Source of the DNA: Lycium barbarum
Taxonomy: Eukaryota > Streptophyta > Magnoliopsida > Solanales > Solanaceae
Assembly (NCBI RefSeq): GCF_019175385.1
Contig: NC_083340.1
Coordinates: 14,272,336-14,336,335, forward strand
Direction of reading: 5' to 3'
Length of the DNA: 64,000 bases
Below are positions 1-12,410 of the stretch, piece after piece (position 1 is the first letter of the stretch; each line of letters begins with the position of its first letter). The notes under the pieces are model-generated. The model searched no databases and was not told the DNA's origin. It was given only the letters and a program-made list of their open reading frames with translations. Position numbers and translations under genes: made by a program.

Positions 1-321
1 TCTAAAGGTATGCTGGGGGCCTTGTCCCAGTAAGTATGTTTTCCAGTCAGACTCATGATAGAGGTTTCATAGACTAGACAAGTCAGTTATGTCATGTCAG
101 ACATTTGGAGTCGTATAGCCATTTTGGCTCACTCATGTTTAAACAAGTACTTTATTAAGTATTATGACTTACTACGTTTTATAAAGGCTCATCATGCATT
201 CACGTTATATTCCGCTTATGTTATGTATCATGATGATTCAGCAGGCCATGTGGTTCGCTCGGTCACATGCAGTCAGGCACCGAGTGCCGTGTTACGTCCA
301 GGCCATGGTTCTGGCGTGACA
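1..321 (+). mobile_element. 3' part of a Ty3/Gypsy-type LTR, cut by window edge
   Basis: The text resembles the distal half of Solanaceae Gypsy LTRs: a 'gctgggggccttgtcccag' block near position 12, repeated short 'tcag' phrases, and an end in GGCGTGACA at 321, which fits the TG...CA rule for LTR ends. No PBS follows 321, so this would be a 3' LTR or solo LTR whose body lies left of the window. The call rests on remembered family resemblance plus the terminal CA; the other end is not visible. Short ORFs here are shadows. Confidence 0.45.
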
Positions 322-411
322 GTGTACAATTGTAAAAATGTATGCATTGGGTAGTGATAGTATATATATTTTATATTGCTAATAAACATACATAAGTTTA
401 CACTGTTTTTA

Positions 412-414
<3 letters not shown>

Positions 415-447
<33 letters not shown>
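415..447. repeat. (AT)n microsatellite
   Basis: Uninterrupted AT dinucleotide run of about 16 units. A shorter AT tract follows at 487-498. Confidence 0.95.
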
Positions 448-452
<5 letters not shown>

Positions 453-1322
453 TTGTCTATTACATTGATGATTGCACTGTCTATGCATATATATATATGC
501 ATATCATTTTAATTTAGTACAGTAAGCAAAGAGAGAGTCCAAAGAGATTTGCATTCACGATGAGACAATGTGCTACCTCAAAAGAGAACCAAAAGACGCT
601 AACAACAGTCAATGTAATATAAATTGTAGTAATTAAATGAGTTATTAAAATTATACAACCATTTAAAGTGGCATTAATAATAAATATTTGAGTATTATTC
701 TACATAAATTATATGTATAATAAAGCTTTTTTCAATAAAAATGCATAATCTTATTTGCCAAATATAGTGTATAGGTAAAAGTAAATAAAATAATGTATTT
801 TAAGGAGATAAGATAATTATTTTTATTTATATAGATGTACCATATGTTAATTTTCATAATAAAATTATAGAAATGACAAAGAAATTTTTTAAGACATTTT
901 ATTAATAGGTGAAAATTATTCATGGAAGAATGGAACAAACAATATATGCATTGTTAGTGTAAAGAAGTTTTTCACTATCAAATTTCTTTTATTTATTATG
1001 TGTAATCTGCCTTATTTTAATATATAAATATTATTTTATATTTTTTTAATACCTTTTAAAAAATTATTAGTATCTTTTTTATTATTCTATTACAATAACT
1101 CTTTTGTATGGTAATTACATGTTCAAATAACAGTTAATTCTAACTTTTCTATGTACATTTCGTTTCAATAAGACAAAATTGAAAATATCACCTCATTAAA
1201 AAATGGAACAGAAATGAGTATAATCAACAATGACACAAAACATTTAAGAGGAGCACATGTAGTGGGGTAACGTGGGGCCACGTGAGATGTCACATCAATT
1301 GAGACACACTTGGCATTTAGAA

Positions 1323-1356
1323 AAAGAGGCTTGGGTTTTTTGTCATAAGGAATTTA
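1323..1356 (+). repeat. 34-bp direct repeat, copy 1
   Basis: Matches 1869-1902 with one mismatch (core 'gaggcttgggttttttgtc'). The 512 bp between the copies are AT-rich and otherwise unique. It is too long for an ordinary target-site duplication. Confidence 0.9.
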
Positions 1357-1868
1357 ATTATTAACTTATATGCCAAGAAATACTCTTCTTCCACTTTAGT
1401 TTACTATGAAAAAACCTTCGATTCACTTGATATTGTAAGGATTTGCTATTGTAGTTAAAACTATATGAGAAGATAGAGATGCATCTTATATGTACATATG
1501 GACAAACATATGCAGCAACGATGGTTTAAAGGGGAAAAAAAAGAAATATGAGAAGTACACTTTGTTGTTCCCATACGGACTAAACCTCTATCACTTAACT
1601 TATAATATCAACTCCTTAATTATGAAGGAATATTAAGAATTTATGTAGACTTTTCCATAGCAACGTATTAACAGCATGTAATACATATCCAAGTATTGCC
1701 ACCTAATCAATTTTCAAGAAAAGATATCAAAACCAAATTGGAAAACAAAGAAAGTAAAATAGGCACCCTTCCATTAGCTTACACGTAACTAATTGTACAT
1801 GTGGACTTGGCCCACTTCATTTATCACCTTTATATATAGCTAAGTCTATTCACTTAAAAACAAATCAC

Positions 1869-1902
1869 AAAGAGGCTTGGGTTTTTTGTCGTAAGGAATT
1901 TA
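1869..1902 (+). repeat. 34-bp direct repeat, copy 2
   Basis: Partner of 1323-1356, same orientation. It lies about 38 bp downstream of a TATA-like tract (about 1831-1839), so it could mark the start of a former transcript, but no coding sequence follows. Confidence 0.9.
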
Positions 1903-3477
1903 TGTCCAAGCTTTGAGGCTTATAAGCACAAGTGTACAATGCATGAATTTTTGTGAAATGACTGTGATGCCCCTCAAAATTGCCAACACGGGCCCAAGTC
2001 CAACTGTAGGTTTATGTGATTTTTATTTACTTGTCGATTTTATATAGCTTGGAGTTGTGTTTGAGCAATTTATATGGGGAAGAATTTGTTAAGTTTGTGA
2101 TTAAGAAGAGAATTGTAAATCAGTTGAAACCTAGATAGGTGACACATTTACCTTACTTTAAGTTCATTGAGAATCAAGGATTAAGCTTAGTTTCCGGTTA
2201 GTTATTTTAGAGGTATAATTTTTTTGTTTGGTCAGAACCTTAATGTTGACATCTTTGATACTTCTTATTCTACCTTAAAGTTATTTCTTCTTCGGTCCAC
2301 AATATATTACTTCATGTGAAAAGGCTTTGGGAAATTATTTCAAGGAGTAAACTTAACAAATGACCATATTTCTTTATTTTAGTGGTTCTACTTTTACATA
2401 TCTTTTTATCTTAATGAGTGTGTATAGAAGAGTTTTTATCCGATGAATGTCATTTTGTTGTTGAAGCAAGAATATTGCTTGTAAATGCGATTATATTAAA
2501 TATGAGGAATATTCATTTACAATTGTGAAAATCTCCCTTTTCCAAGTTCAAACTAAATCTAATTTCAACAAATTTCATGAAGGCAATCCGTTTTTTACAT
2601 TTCAATTATGGTATGAATTGTATATAAATAACCAAAAAAAAAAAAAACTGACAACTCCTTAACCAAAAAGGTGTTGTATCTACCAGATTTCTCAAAAGTT
2701 TGTTAAAGGCTTCAAATAGTTTTATTTTTCTTAAAATTAATATATATAATTTCATGAAATAACAATATGCAACTAAGTTATAACATTACTTCAGTTAAAT
2801 AATAATTCCAAATAATTCTCTACAATGAGAAAGCAATTACTCGTAGTTCATCACTCAAATTACATTTTATTGTCATATTGTTTTGCTTATTTTAAGCAAT
2901 TGTACACGAAAGTTTTTTCAATAGTACATGCCTTTCTAAAGTTGGAAATTCCAATATTTAATTTTGAATATCATGAACAATTCATATTAAAATACATGAA
3001 CAGTTCATCCCATGTCAATAAACAAACCTAAGAATTAAATGGGACCCATGTTTCACAAAGTCTGTGGGAGAAAGTCAAGTGGCCTCCACAAACTCAGGCA
3101 AACTATATGTTTCTTTAAGGGGACGCATGGGGAATTAAGGAAATGTTAGTTGTGTGTTGTGTCTAACAAATGAAATATACGTGAACAACACCATTTGGTA
3201 CAACAACCTTAAAGCTGATAATTAACTGAAATTCCGAAAGAGCCCCTGAAGCAGGCATGGCGACTATCCACCTCCAAAACCCATGCTTCTATATAGTTAT
3301 AATAATATATGAATAGATACAGAGTAAATACTTAATTACTCGTATCGGACATTTACAGTCAACTAATCATTTTATTTAACTAAAGTGTATTCTATCTATA
3401 TGGAATAGGAGAGGCAAAACACTCTCATGATGCCAATTGTAAGCACCCGAAATTTTCAATTTAAAAATACAAAATAT

Positions 3478-3501
3478 AAAAAAAAAAAAAAAAAAAAAAA
3501 A
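3478..3501 (+). repeat. poly(A) tract, 24 bp
   Basis: Homopolymer A run. No SINE or LINE body is obvious 5' of it. Confidence 0.9.
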
Positions 3502-5604
3502 GCAAAACCAGGAGTAGTTGAATTTAAATTTAAAACCATGTGAAAACAAACAAAGTAACCAACAAAATCAGAATTATTTAATTTAAATAAATAAATATTG
3601 AGAGCAGCCTATATTTTCTTAGAAACCAACAAATTTAAGTTTTTGCGAAAACTTGAAAATTATTTCATAAAGAAATTCAAAAAAAAAAAAAATGCCACTA
3701 ATAACAAAACTGCCAAGTTTGGTTCACGGATAACAATTTTATCTTCAAAATAATGTTTTTGAATTTAGATTGTTACATGTACTCATCTTTTTAATTATGT
3801 TAGTTATTTTTTATTTTATATATTACTTTTTTAACACTACAAATCGTTAATTTGATATTAGTTTTCAAAATTTCTGTTCAATAATATATATAAATTATAA
3901 AGTATATACATAACGAATACTCCTATATATGGAACAGGGATAACGTGGAAAACTCAATTGATAATAATTTATATTAATTCTGATTAAAAAATAAGGATTT
4001 TCACAAAATAAGGAATCAGTTTCCCACTTCAACAGAATCTTAGCTTATGCAAATGTATAGGAGCAGTTTCTAATGCAATTTTTACGTTGAGGGAAAAGAA
4101 TCTTTCATGGGTGGACATCTTTGAAGAGATACCAATATGCTTCCTTACCTGTGCAACTGTTGTCTTTGTATGAGTAAATTTTTTAACAGCGCCACATTAT
4201 TTGATCCTTAATTGCCAATTTGCAGATTAGTTCGAAGGTCAATTGCTTGAGATGTATTTTTTATTATTTGCCCAGCGAAGGCATTCTTTACCTTTTTTAG
4301 TGGAGTACTTATTTAAGGTTAAACTCAACATCTGACGTGTACTTCTTCTCACACTATCTGACAAGTTAAGTTCAAGATTATTTGATTAATACCATGAACT
4401 GGTATGAAAATTATGAAGGGAAACGTCATGAACTGACATGTCACCATTGGTTAGTTTCAGTAAGATTCTGATTGCATTCATGATTCGGCTATATTTATGC
4501 AAGAAGAAGGGAGAAAAACAAAGATGATGAGGCTGGCAATATAGGTACATGGGCAACCATTTTCAAGTCTACTATTAATGCATACGGTGTAAGCCCCTTA
4601 CCATTTTTTCCTCCATTTTACACTCTTATTCCACTCTTAATTTAATCCTTGTGATATTTGACTAAGCATATTTAACCTTCAAAATAAAATTTGTGTTTTA
4701 ATTTGGTCTCTTCGTATAGAAAATATGTTATGCATGTGTAGATGAGTTTGTTATTGTGCAAGTAAAACTCAAGCACTGTATGTTGGAAACTATGAAAGTG
4801 AAACTCAAGGACCGTGAACTAAAAATTCGAAACTATGCAAGTGAAGCTCAGAACAGCGTCACATAAAAAAGAAGCGTAATAAGAACGCAAGTTGCGAAGC
4901 ATTTAAAACATGTCGTAGGCCGAACCACATCTTAACTTTATGGGTTCAAGATTCCTACCAAAACTTATTTAATTTATTGAGGTTGAAATCAATTACTTTT
5001 ACTTATTTGATAATTTTAAAATAATTATACAGAATTCCAAAGTTTTAGTAACTTCTTCAATTTTAATTTTTTCATTTCCAATAAGCAGATGGGTGATGGT
5101 CGTCTTACAAAAAGGAAGTTACAAAATTATTTCATTTATCTATTATATCCAGGTCGTTTGAACTCAAGCAAATAATATTCTTCAATGTAATTATTTTGAT
5201 TTTGTTCATTTGTTTGTTTATTCGATTAAGTAAGTAAGACAAATATTCACTTTCTTTTTAAAAAATTTATTAGTCGAGTTAGCGACTTTTAACTACTAAC
5301 TTTTGTTATGATGTTTTGATATTATTAATTAAACTAATGCTCATGTTATTTTGATCTATTGGTTTATCAACATTGATGTCGTGTTGCCAATTGCAATCAA
5401 ATTGATGAAAGGTTCCATTATATGCTTCTTTGTTTATCATATTTTTAGTTTCCTTTCACAAACACAGATTCTGCATTTGGGGAACACAAGAGACTAGTTA
5501 TTTTTATATTCAAGCATGTTATATTTTAGGAACATTAGTTTCATAAAAGAATGGAAGACGATATTTTATTTCATCCAAAAACTATACAGTAACAACAACA
5601 ATAA

Positions 5605-5676
5605 TAACAACATTAATAGTCTAATCATAAAAGTGGAATCTAACAACATTAATAGTCTAATCATAAAAGTGGAATC
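5605..5676 (+). repeat. perfect tandem duplication, 2 x 36 bp
   Basis: Positions 5605-5640 and 5641-5676 are identical 36-bp units beginning 'taacaacattaatagtc'. The absence of any mismatch suggests a recent duplication, or an assembly artefact. Confidence 0.95.
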
Positions 5677-5745
5677 TAAGGAAGGTTGTGTGTACGCAAA
5701 TCTTACCCCCTGCTTGTGAAAACAGAGACGTTGTTTCCAAGTGAT
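5677..5745 (+). mobile_element. SINE-derived fragment
   Basis: The segment with 'gtgtacgcaaatcttacccc' followed by 'gacgttgtttcc' resembles the internal part of a common plant tRNA-derived SINE, in the same relative order as the fragment near 35455-35600. No poly(A) or target duplication is seen, so it is a remnant. Family identity is from memory. Confidence 0.5.
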
Positions 5746-5858
5746 CACATAATTAGTTTTTTTTTATTCATATCATGAACTTTTTATTGAGTTTTATTTA
5801 ATCTGCTCGAGAAAATAATATTACAATTCGCTAAAATTAATTTTTGTTTAATAATGAC

Positions 5859-5885
5859 CGCGCATCGCGCGAGTACGAATGCTAG
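5859..5885 (+). mobile_element. Helitron-like 3' terminus
   Basis: A GC-rich hairpin (5859-5871, arms CGCGC/GCGCG with loop ATC) stands 10 nt before CTAG (5882-5885), and CTAG is followed by T. A 3' hairpin about 10 nt before a CTRR end with T as the next host base is the Helitron 3' signature. The 5' TC end is not identified, so element length is unknown and only the terminus is called. Confidence 0.45.
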
Positions 5886-6429
5886 TAGGTAAGAATACCG
5901 TAGACAGGGGCGGATCACGCTCTTTAGATACGGGTTCTGGGGAATCAATAGCTTTTGCTCATACACTGTATATGTATTAAAAATTCCATTGCCCCCTCCC
6001 CCTTCCGGACAATAATTCTCTTTAGATTTAAAACCCCTTACTTGTGATAACTTGTTGAGAGACGCGTGAGAGATGAAATAGTCCACGTGTATGCCACTTC
6101 AAACTCCTTGTTTTTTGAGCTTGATGTTTATGTAACACGTTATGTTCTTTCAGGGGATATTTTAATATGATTAGTTCATGGTAATTAAGGGGGTTCCGTG
6201 AACAACACTTAATATTTAGTTTAGATATAAATTCGCAAAGCGATGATAGTTTAGAGGGTTTTAACCTAAACACACTATTATAATAGGTTAAAATACATTA
6301 ATAGCATAGGAAAAATCACATTGTGGTTATATCAAGTCAAATCCAAAGATAATATAGATGTGTATATTCTTTTCCTTTGGTATTTAAATAGGAAAGAATG
6401 GTGGGTAAAATCTTTATACGGAGACTTAG
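5886..6429. other. intergenic, fragment resembling a hAT-type end
   Basis: No gene seen. 'CAGGGGCGGATC' at about 5905 resembles the CAGGGGCGGAGC-type ends of hAT elements such as the one at 38341-39252, but no matching partner end or 8-bp duplication was found here. Confidence 0.5.
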
Positions 6430-6872
6430 GAGTCGTTTGGTTCAAAGATAAGTTATGCATGAATTAGTAATGCAAAGATTGGTAATGTAAAGATTAGTAA
6501 TGCAGGGATTATTTTTTATTGGGTGTTTGGTTTATTGCACTGAAATTGAACACAAAAGATATCATTTGATATTTATTTATTTATTTTTAAAGTCAAAAAC
6601 ATTTGTGACAGCTATATCCTTGAATGCTTGACCATTATAGGTTTCTTGGAACAAAACAAGGCTAGTTTTGTCATTTTAACTTTTTATCCTTGTATTATCC
6701 ATGGGTTAGTTATCCCATGGTGTTGGTGGTATAAGATAATACACCCTTTGGTGTATTAAATAATTCATGTATTAGTTATACACGCCCCAAAATGTCAACC
6801 AACTATGGTACAAAATAATATCACATATAATATCATGATTATTCTATTTAAGACCTGCTACCAAACGAGCTC
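6430..6872. mobile_element. MITE (GAGYYCGTTTGG terminal repeats)
   Basis: Left end GAGTCGTTTGG and right end CCAAACGAGCTC are inverted copies. The insert is flanked on both sides by the trinucleotide TAG (6427-6429 and 6873-6875). The same terminal motif occurs at 13156-13505 and 21549-21761, so this is one family, probably PIF/Harbinger-derived (3-bp duplications). Length is 443 bp with no coding capacity. Confidence 0.75.
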
Positions 6873-7254
6873 TAGTAGAAATTATATGACCCCATCCATG
6901 GATGGGTTATTTAACCATTGCAATTATTAGATGCATGCACTTTGTTTGAAAAAAAAATGATTAGATGATTATTAGTTGAATGATTATAATGGTTGGTTAA
7001 GATCCAATTGTTTGCAAAACTAACAACAACTACTACTACAAGGCAAGGCAGGGATGAAGAATCTTTGTTGAAATCTTCGAGATGGGCCACTTTACAAAGG
7101 AATAATGGAAAATGGTGATGAAGTCAAATGAGAACCAGAGTGTTGTAGTAAGAAGGAACAAGAAATATAATAAAATTTAAATAATCAAGCTTTTTGCCCC
7201 TGGAAATATTCCAGCTTTAGTAGTTCAAAATACTGGGTCTTGCGGTAGCTTCCG

Positions 7255-7745
7255 AATCATTTTTTTGTGCGGATTGCCGTCAAAGGGACTGGTCTTTAAT
7301 TTTTGTCCCTCGATTGGGAGTCTTAATTTTTGCCTTTCGCTAAAAATTTCTTAATTCCGGATTTGAATCTCTGCTTAGTTAAAAAAATCTAAAAAAAATT
7401 GCAAGATAGAGTTTGGATTTTCAAGACAGAGTTTTGCCTCACTCTATCTGATCAGGCAGAGTTTTGCAACCTTCAGGCAGAGTTTGAGGCAAACTCTGCC
7501 TTAAGACATGGCAAAACTCTACCTTGAGGTTGAGGTTTGCATTAAGACAATTTGTTTTTTAATTCAGCTGAAATTTTGATAAACTCTACCTTAAGGCCTA
7601 ACTTTTGCCCGATTTTTTTTTTTGATTGACCCATGGTTTGAACCCAAGACCTCGAGGTATTAGGTGAAGGATAAAAATTAAAGACCACCAAGTTGAGGGA
7701 TAAAAATTAAAGACTAGTGCAAGGATAATCATGCAAATGACCTTA
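7255..7745. mobile_element. Fold-back/MITE element with long imperfect inverted ends
   Basis: 'ggtctttaatttttgtccct' near 7291-7310 is repeated inverted near 7696-7715, and the similarity extends outward to both edges. The interior contains several GGCAGAGTTT words in both orientations, including a palindrome at 7487-7503 (aggcagagttt/aaactctgcct type). No target duplication was pinned down, so the edges are approximate. Confidence 0.65.
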
Positions 7746-7827
7746 GAGTTTAGACAAACAATCTGGGCCATCCCTTTAGAAATGCGACTTTAGATTATGT
7801 TTGAAGCCCGTAAACCTTCAACCGTGA

Positions 7828-9900
7828 GGGGGTGTTTATGGTTTGGTTGAAAATCGATCCAAATCGAACCAAATCAAACTGCTTTTATTTGCTAAACCAA
7901 ATTCTTGGCTACAAATATCTCAATAGTTTATGGGGAATGTATATAACTGTCAATTGGCCTTAAATAAATTGATATTTATTTGGGTTGAGTTTGGTTTGAT
8001 TTAGTTTTAAATTTTTGAAACTCGATAGTATTTGGTTTGATTATGGTTTTACTAAAATCACACCAAAGAAAAAACTCAACCGAACCGACAAAATTTATAA
8101 ATACTTTTTATAATTATACATATGCAAGATATTAATTTTTATAAATACTTTTAAATAATTTATATATGTTTTAGCAAATTATTTAAGGAATTTTTACTCA
8201 TTGTAGCTTCTTTTAAGACTTAATTATTAATATTAACTATCCTTTTATTTAATTATATTTAGTAGCTAATTAATTTTTCTAAATTACAAATGTTAGCTAT
8301 ATCAAAAAATACATACCCAAACACACATATCTTTCTTTTTTCTCAATCACTACCCATTTCAGATTTTTCATTTCTCAAAACCCTAAAAAATATCTCTCCC
8401 CTTCTCTCAACCACCACCACCATGGCCGCACCACCCCCTCTCTCTCTCTGTGCTCACCCCTCTCTCTCTCCGCCGCCCCTCTCTCTCTTCTCCGTCTCCC
8501 TCTGTGCTCACCCCTCTCTCTCTCTTTTCACTCTGCAGATCTGGCCGTGTGCATTGTTGGTGGCGGCGGTGATGGACTGATTTTGAAATGGCGGCAGAGA
8601 AGATGACGTAGACGTGGAGAGATTAGGGTTTTGTTGGTGATGGAAAGATTAGGGTTTTTTGGTGGTGGTGGTGTCTCAAATTTGGGTTTTTGGTGGTGGT
8701 GGTATGTCAAATTAGGATTTTGGTGGTGTTGGAGAGATTAGGGTTTTTTGGTGGTGGTAGTGTCTCAGATCTGACCATGTGTATTTGTTAAAAGCCAAAT
8801 ACAAATACATTCAAAAATCTACATCTCACAAATACACTGTTTTTTAATGTATTTGTCTTTGTATTTTTTAGTGCATTTTTTAGTGTATTTTGTTAATAGC
8901 CAAACACATTATTTTTTTGAATGTATTTGTCATGTATTTGAATTTTTTGGTCTTGTATCTGAATGTATATGTTGAAATCCATTCAAATACACAAAAATTT
9001 GAATATATTTGGCTTCATAGTAGTTGGAATGTACACAATGTATTTGAAATACATCAAAAAAAGTCACTGAAATACATCAAAAAAAAATAATCAGTAAAAT
9101 ACATAAAAAAAATCACTAAAATACATAAAAAAAAAAGACATGGAAATACATTATGGCAAAAAAAAAAAACTCACTGAAATACATAAAAAAAAAATCACTA
9201 AAATACATCAAAAAAAATATATATTAATATCTAATTTAATAGCTCCACAATTAAAGGCTAAAATCAAGGATCATGTTTTTTTTGTTTTTTTTACCTTGTT
9301 CTCATGTATTTGCTGACAACAAATACACGCGAAAACATACACTATTTTGCCAAAATGTAGCTACAAATGATAATATTTAAAAGGGTAGCTACAAATGGTA
9401 AGAAACTACATTAAGGTAGTCATTTAAGTAAGTTTGCCATTTTTGTTTATCTCTAATAGGCTAATGAACTTTATACCTTAAGTCCATTTTAAAAAGAAAT
9501 TCATGAAGTCAAACTCATTTATTCAAAGAAACAACTATGAGATTTACCCAGATTTATTCTTTGTATTTCTTATAAACTTTTTTTCACTTAATTAAATCAT
9601 AAATCCTAAGACATTTTTTTCATAATGCAAGAAAACTATAGCTACCACAATAAAAGGGTAATAACGAATTATAAGTTGGAAAATGATAGAAAATTCTCTC
9701 CTCATTGTAGAAAAAAAACATGACAGAGAGAAATACCATTAGTTTTCTTAAAAACCGAAAAACCAACCCAAACCGAACCAAACCGATGAATATATATTAT
9801 ATTTGGTTTGGTTTGATTTTCATAATTTTAAAAACCGACTATATTGATTTGATTTTGATTTTAACCCAAAACTGATCCAAACCGACCCATGAACACCCTT
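7828..9900. mobile_element. hAT-like non-autonomous element, 8-bp TSD
   Basis: The 2073-bp segment starts GGGGTGTTTATGG and ends CCATGAACACCCTT (inverted). Its ends are rich in CGAACCAAA/TTTGGTTCGG-like words in inverted order (7860-8060 against 9750-9890). A perfect 8-bp direct repeat AACCGTGA flanks it (7820-7827 and 9901-9908), as expected for hAT transposition. No transposase ORF. About 1.27 kb of the interior is a second, nested element. Confidence 0.8.
8170..9440. mobile_element. Nested element carrying CT-rich and GGTGGT-rich DNA
   Basis: Inside the hAT-like element. The outer sequences are imperfect inverted repeats (about 8170-8215 against 9395-9440, both with TGTAGCT/TGTAGTTTC words). 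The interior holds a CT-rich tract with an ATG in good context (8395-8545), at least three imperfect 'gattagggttttttggtgg' repeats (8625-8765), then AATACATCAAAAAAA-type tandem repeats (9045-9215). The CT-rich/ATG part looks like a captured 5' UTR and gene start, but no protein is recognisable. Edges are approximate. Confidence 0.5.
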
Positions 9901-9908
9901 AACCGTGA

Positions 9909-12410
9909 CAATTCTTTTGAGTTTGTAACTCTTTTTGGAGATTTTTAAATACAGGATTTCAAAAAAATAAAACTAGTTTGAAAATGGGGTCAAGAAAGCG
10001 ATAATCTGGAATAGTACAAAACAGGATATCCTATTTCTACGGAATTACAACTTAAAATTTATTTTCTTTGTAACCTAAGTCCTTAGTTCTATATTTATTT
10101 TGAATTATTGTTTCCAAAGTTGAAAATGCTCTTTAAAATTTTAGGACTCCTACCAGATAGCTAACATAAGTTCTAAACTAGAAAATTCAATTGGCTAAAA
10201 GTAAAGTGTAAGGAACAATACCAAAGAAAAAAAAAAGAAATTTAACAATTATTACATGCCTGTTGTAAAATTAAGTTAACAATATTAAAGGATGAAAACA
10301 ATAAAAAAAGATAGACACATGATGAGAGATTTCTTATTCATCTAAGTGTATTCAGGTATATCTATATCACATTCCATACATCTATTTATACTATTACATA
10401 GAGATAGTTAAAGATGACATTAACCAATTGGCATCACGGGAAAGTCACAGGAGAGATCATGGTAAGTAGTAGTGGGGAATTATTTACATTTACATTATGA
10501 AGAAAAATAGTGGGAATTAATTTGTGTAATGGACATTCATGCATTGTGTTTCATAACAATGCCCAAATAAAATAAAAAAGCAACAATCTAATCTAAAGGG
10601 ACGGCCTTACATTGTTTACCCCACAAAATGGGCCTTCATCTAAAGCATATCCACTCTTTCCATGAACACACACATAATTCAAAACAGCAAAGGGCCTTAT
10701 ATTTGCCAATCCAAACCTAATCAGTTAAACAGGAAATAGGGTATCTTTATATGGATGGCCAGCCAAATTCAGTATTAATTTTCCTAGTTAGTATAAATAG
10801 ATTATCTACTGATTATACACAGTTACACTTATATTATATATGAATTATACTCAATTATACATATATGATATCTCCGCCGGCTATTTTTAGTCCAAGCGAT
10901 TGAATAAACAGGCTATTTAGGTTAATTCTTCAATTTTGCCTAGCGAACCAAATGAACTTGACTCTATAAATCCCAAAATAGACCCACTTGTTGTTCATTT
11001 TATTAAGCCCAATAAGAACCCAAGACTTAAGCTCATGAGCATAGATAGGCAATTAGGCAAAAAACCTCACGCATCAATCACGATATTCAACTCATATACA
11101 GTGATAGACTCCTATTTTATTGAAATTAGGTATCATTATTAATGAATCTTTTTCATGTTCGATTCTACTCTAATTTTTTTCAGGTTCGATTCTACTCTAT
11201 GCTTATTTCTAGCTTCGTTTGCTTTAATATGTTGTAAGGAAGTAATTAAGATTTCTTGAGTTTGTTGTTTGATCCTTTTTCTTTTAAGGGGAAATTCAAT
11301 ATGATTACAATAGAAATCAAACGTCACATAAAAACAAATGAAAACCTGCAAAGCAAATAAAGTTGTGCTCTTTGCTTCATGAGGGAATCGCTAACCTCTT
11401 GACTTTGAGATAAAGATTACAAAGTCTTTACTTGAAAGGTGATTTTGTCAACGGCTAATTATACTGATTATCAAGCTTGTTTTTGTTTCTCATGTTAAAC
11501 TACTGTTTTTATCTCTTAGTTTGATTAAATCTAATCCATTCCATTTATTATCAAATTTAGAGTAAAAAGTTCCCTTAGCCTTTGTGCTTAGTAAAATTTT
11601 CGCTAATTGTCCCGTTTTGTATAAGTTTTTTTAGTAAATGATCCTCTTTTTATTCTTCACGATCTAAAAATTATTTTTGAGCAGATTGAGAATCTCATGA
11701 GAAAATAATGGAAGTCTAAATTTTTTAAAGTTATTACAAATGTTGAACAACAATCTAATATTTTGAGAGCAAATAAAAAATTATATGAGTATCCATTACA
11801 CGAGCTTACCGTTATTCGAACAAAGTAATTGTCAAGAATTATATTTGCACTAACCTTTTAAGATAAGGATAAGTTCTAAACAATAACTTAAAGAAGAGAT
11901 ATTTGCACAAATCAGCTTTTGGTTTATGCCAATATTTCTTTGGCCCCGTGAATGAGATAGAGATATCCCCTCAATTTCAAAATCAGTCCAAATATAAAAC
12001 CAAAAGAGAGAAAAGAAAACAAATCATAAGGAGTTGGATTTTCACCAAATGTATTAAAAGTTCCTCCTATGATTAGCGTAAAGCTTGATTCTAGTAAGCT
12101 GTCTACGTCCAAGAACTACCAGGTTGTTAGAAAAAGAAACCACCTGGTTCCCACAAGTCAAGCATGCCAGATTTTTATGTCAGTTTCCCTAACAAAGAAA
12201 ATAACATCGCACCTTAATCAAGTTCTTAATATTCCACAGATCTACAGAGCATTCCCGTCACTTCAAATCTTACATCCTATATGGAGTGGAAATTAACAAT
12301 ACAGAGTACTACCGTAAGTACAAAATATGATAAAAAGAGAAAATGTTCAATGAATATAGTTGTGTGCTTTTAATCCTTCCCATTACAGGTTTAATGCATT
12401 TCACACTTAG
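9909..12410. other. intergenic, no gene or clear repeat seen
   Basis: AT-rich sequence with only short ORFs (at most about 75 codons) of no recognisable family. A 62-codon reverse ORF at 11924-12112 has a hydrophobic C-terminal half but no start context or homology that I recognise, so it is not annotated. Confidence 0.6.

Larger units (their letters stand above)
448..5600. other. AT-rich intergenic stretch without a recognisable gene
   Basis: No ORF above about 70 codons and no recognisable domain. It holds a 34-bp direct repeat (1323 and 1869), a promoter-like 'tatatatag' near 1831 with no coding sequence after it, a G-box-containing tract near 1279 (CCACGTGA), an A-tract at 3478-3501, and around 4600-4735 a half-copy of the inverted-repeat element seen complete in the UBP gene intron (24821-25202). 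Confidence 0.7.

Noticed and set aside
8290..8580. 96-codon ORF with Pro/Ser/Leu-rich low-complexity sequence
   Set aside because: Lies in a CT-rich tract inside a transposable element, with no recognisable domain; treated as possible captured DNA only.
8620..8770. Interstitial telomere repeats
   Set aside because: 'attaggg' words recur but not as contiguous TTTAGGG units.
11924..12112. Reverse 62-codon ORF with a hydrophobic stretch
   Set aside because: I first suspected a plastid-derived insert, but it matches none of the small plastid photosystem proteins I can recall and the flanks are not plastid-like.
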